Position numbers and translations under genes: made by a program
In this document: in pieces, positions 33,121-33,152 of the stretch
Position numbering within the stretch: position 1 is the stretch's first letter
Layout: each line of letters starts with the position of its first letter
The notes under the pieces: generated by a model
Told to the model about the DNA's origin: nothing
Database searches by the model: none
Seen by the model: the letters and a program-made list of their open reading frames with translations, nothing else
Assembly (NCBI GenBank): GCA_018648655.1
Contig: JABGQV010000195.1
Location: 1 to 33,152, forward strand
DNA: 33,152 nucleotides
Direction of reading: 5' to 3'
DNA from: Anaerolineae bacterium
GTDB taxonomy: Bacteria > Chloroflexota > Anaerolineae > Anaerolineales > Villigracilaceae

Positions 33121-33152
33121 AAGTCACCCTCCTCAAGAATCACTTTCCTTAA

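Noticed and set aside
33117-33152. 11-codon ORF overlapping the patatin stop (ATGA)
   Set aside because: Too short and at the window edge; nothing supports it as a gene.

Overview
The window is about 33 kb of bacterial chromosome with moderate GC and dense genes on both strands. The gene set points to a Chloroflexota bacterium, probably Anaerolineae: FhaA/FhaB-type FHA proteins beside a SEDS-PBP fusion, lipoproteins of the 'LPCY-GI-PGET' type, GH25/SH3 wall proteins, a YheI/YheH-type ABC pair and an MshA-like glycosyltransferase. This lineage call is inference; there is no rRNA or other marker in the window.

Left part (1-7.7 kb). A response-regulator gene runs off the left edge. It is followed by a two-gene heterodimeric ABC exporter operon (minus strand). 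Upstream of the exporter lie a TTGACT-17-TAGACT promoter, a 5' UUCG hairpin, a 24-codon leader ORF with a strong RBS, and a rho-independent terminator before the first ABC gene. This is the layout of ribosome-mediated attenuation. Next come a TolB-like propeller gene whose membrane anchor lies in another frame, a NYN-domain nuclease-like gene, and a GT4 glycosyltransferase.

Middle part (7.8-16.8 kb). A ferredoxin-NADP reductase-like gene has a palindromic promoter site. A tRNA-Thr(CGT) with promoter and terminator follows, then a YhiN/TIGR03862-type flavoprotein. An orphan Rhs tip with an HELGH metalloprotease-like C-terminal domain is ATGA-coupled to a lipoprotein, and a tyrosine-recombinase relic lies beyond them. 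An aminotransferase gene is preceded by a second apparent attenuator: TTGACG-17-TATAGT promoter, a near-leaderless 28-codon Asn/Phe/Tyr-rich leader ORF, and a terminator with trp-like alternative pairings. A fused GCS2-M20 protein closes this part.

Right part (16.8-33.1 kb), mostly minus strand. It holds a GH25-SH3(x4)-NAGPA protein without a visible signal peptide and a PstS-like lipoprotein coupled to an M20 peptidase. A dNK / small membrane protein / M20 operon is next, followed by an fhaA-fhaB-mtnP-SEDS/PBP operon resembling the actinobacterial fhaA-fhaB-rodA-pbpA cluster. The PBP half of that fusion lacks the catalytic SxxK and KTG motifs. After these come an APH(6)-like kinase, zinc-ribbon and SH3 proteins, an A-type Fe-S carrier with a doubled Cys tail, a conserved unknown, smpB and a patatin-like lipase.

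Several genes (NYN, smpB, zinc-ribbon, the 12.2 kb leader ORF) have a -10 box only 6-9 nt before ATG, so leaderless mRNAs look common here. The two leader-peptide attenuators are the most interesting signals. All assignments come from reading the sequence; no database search was run.
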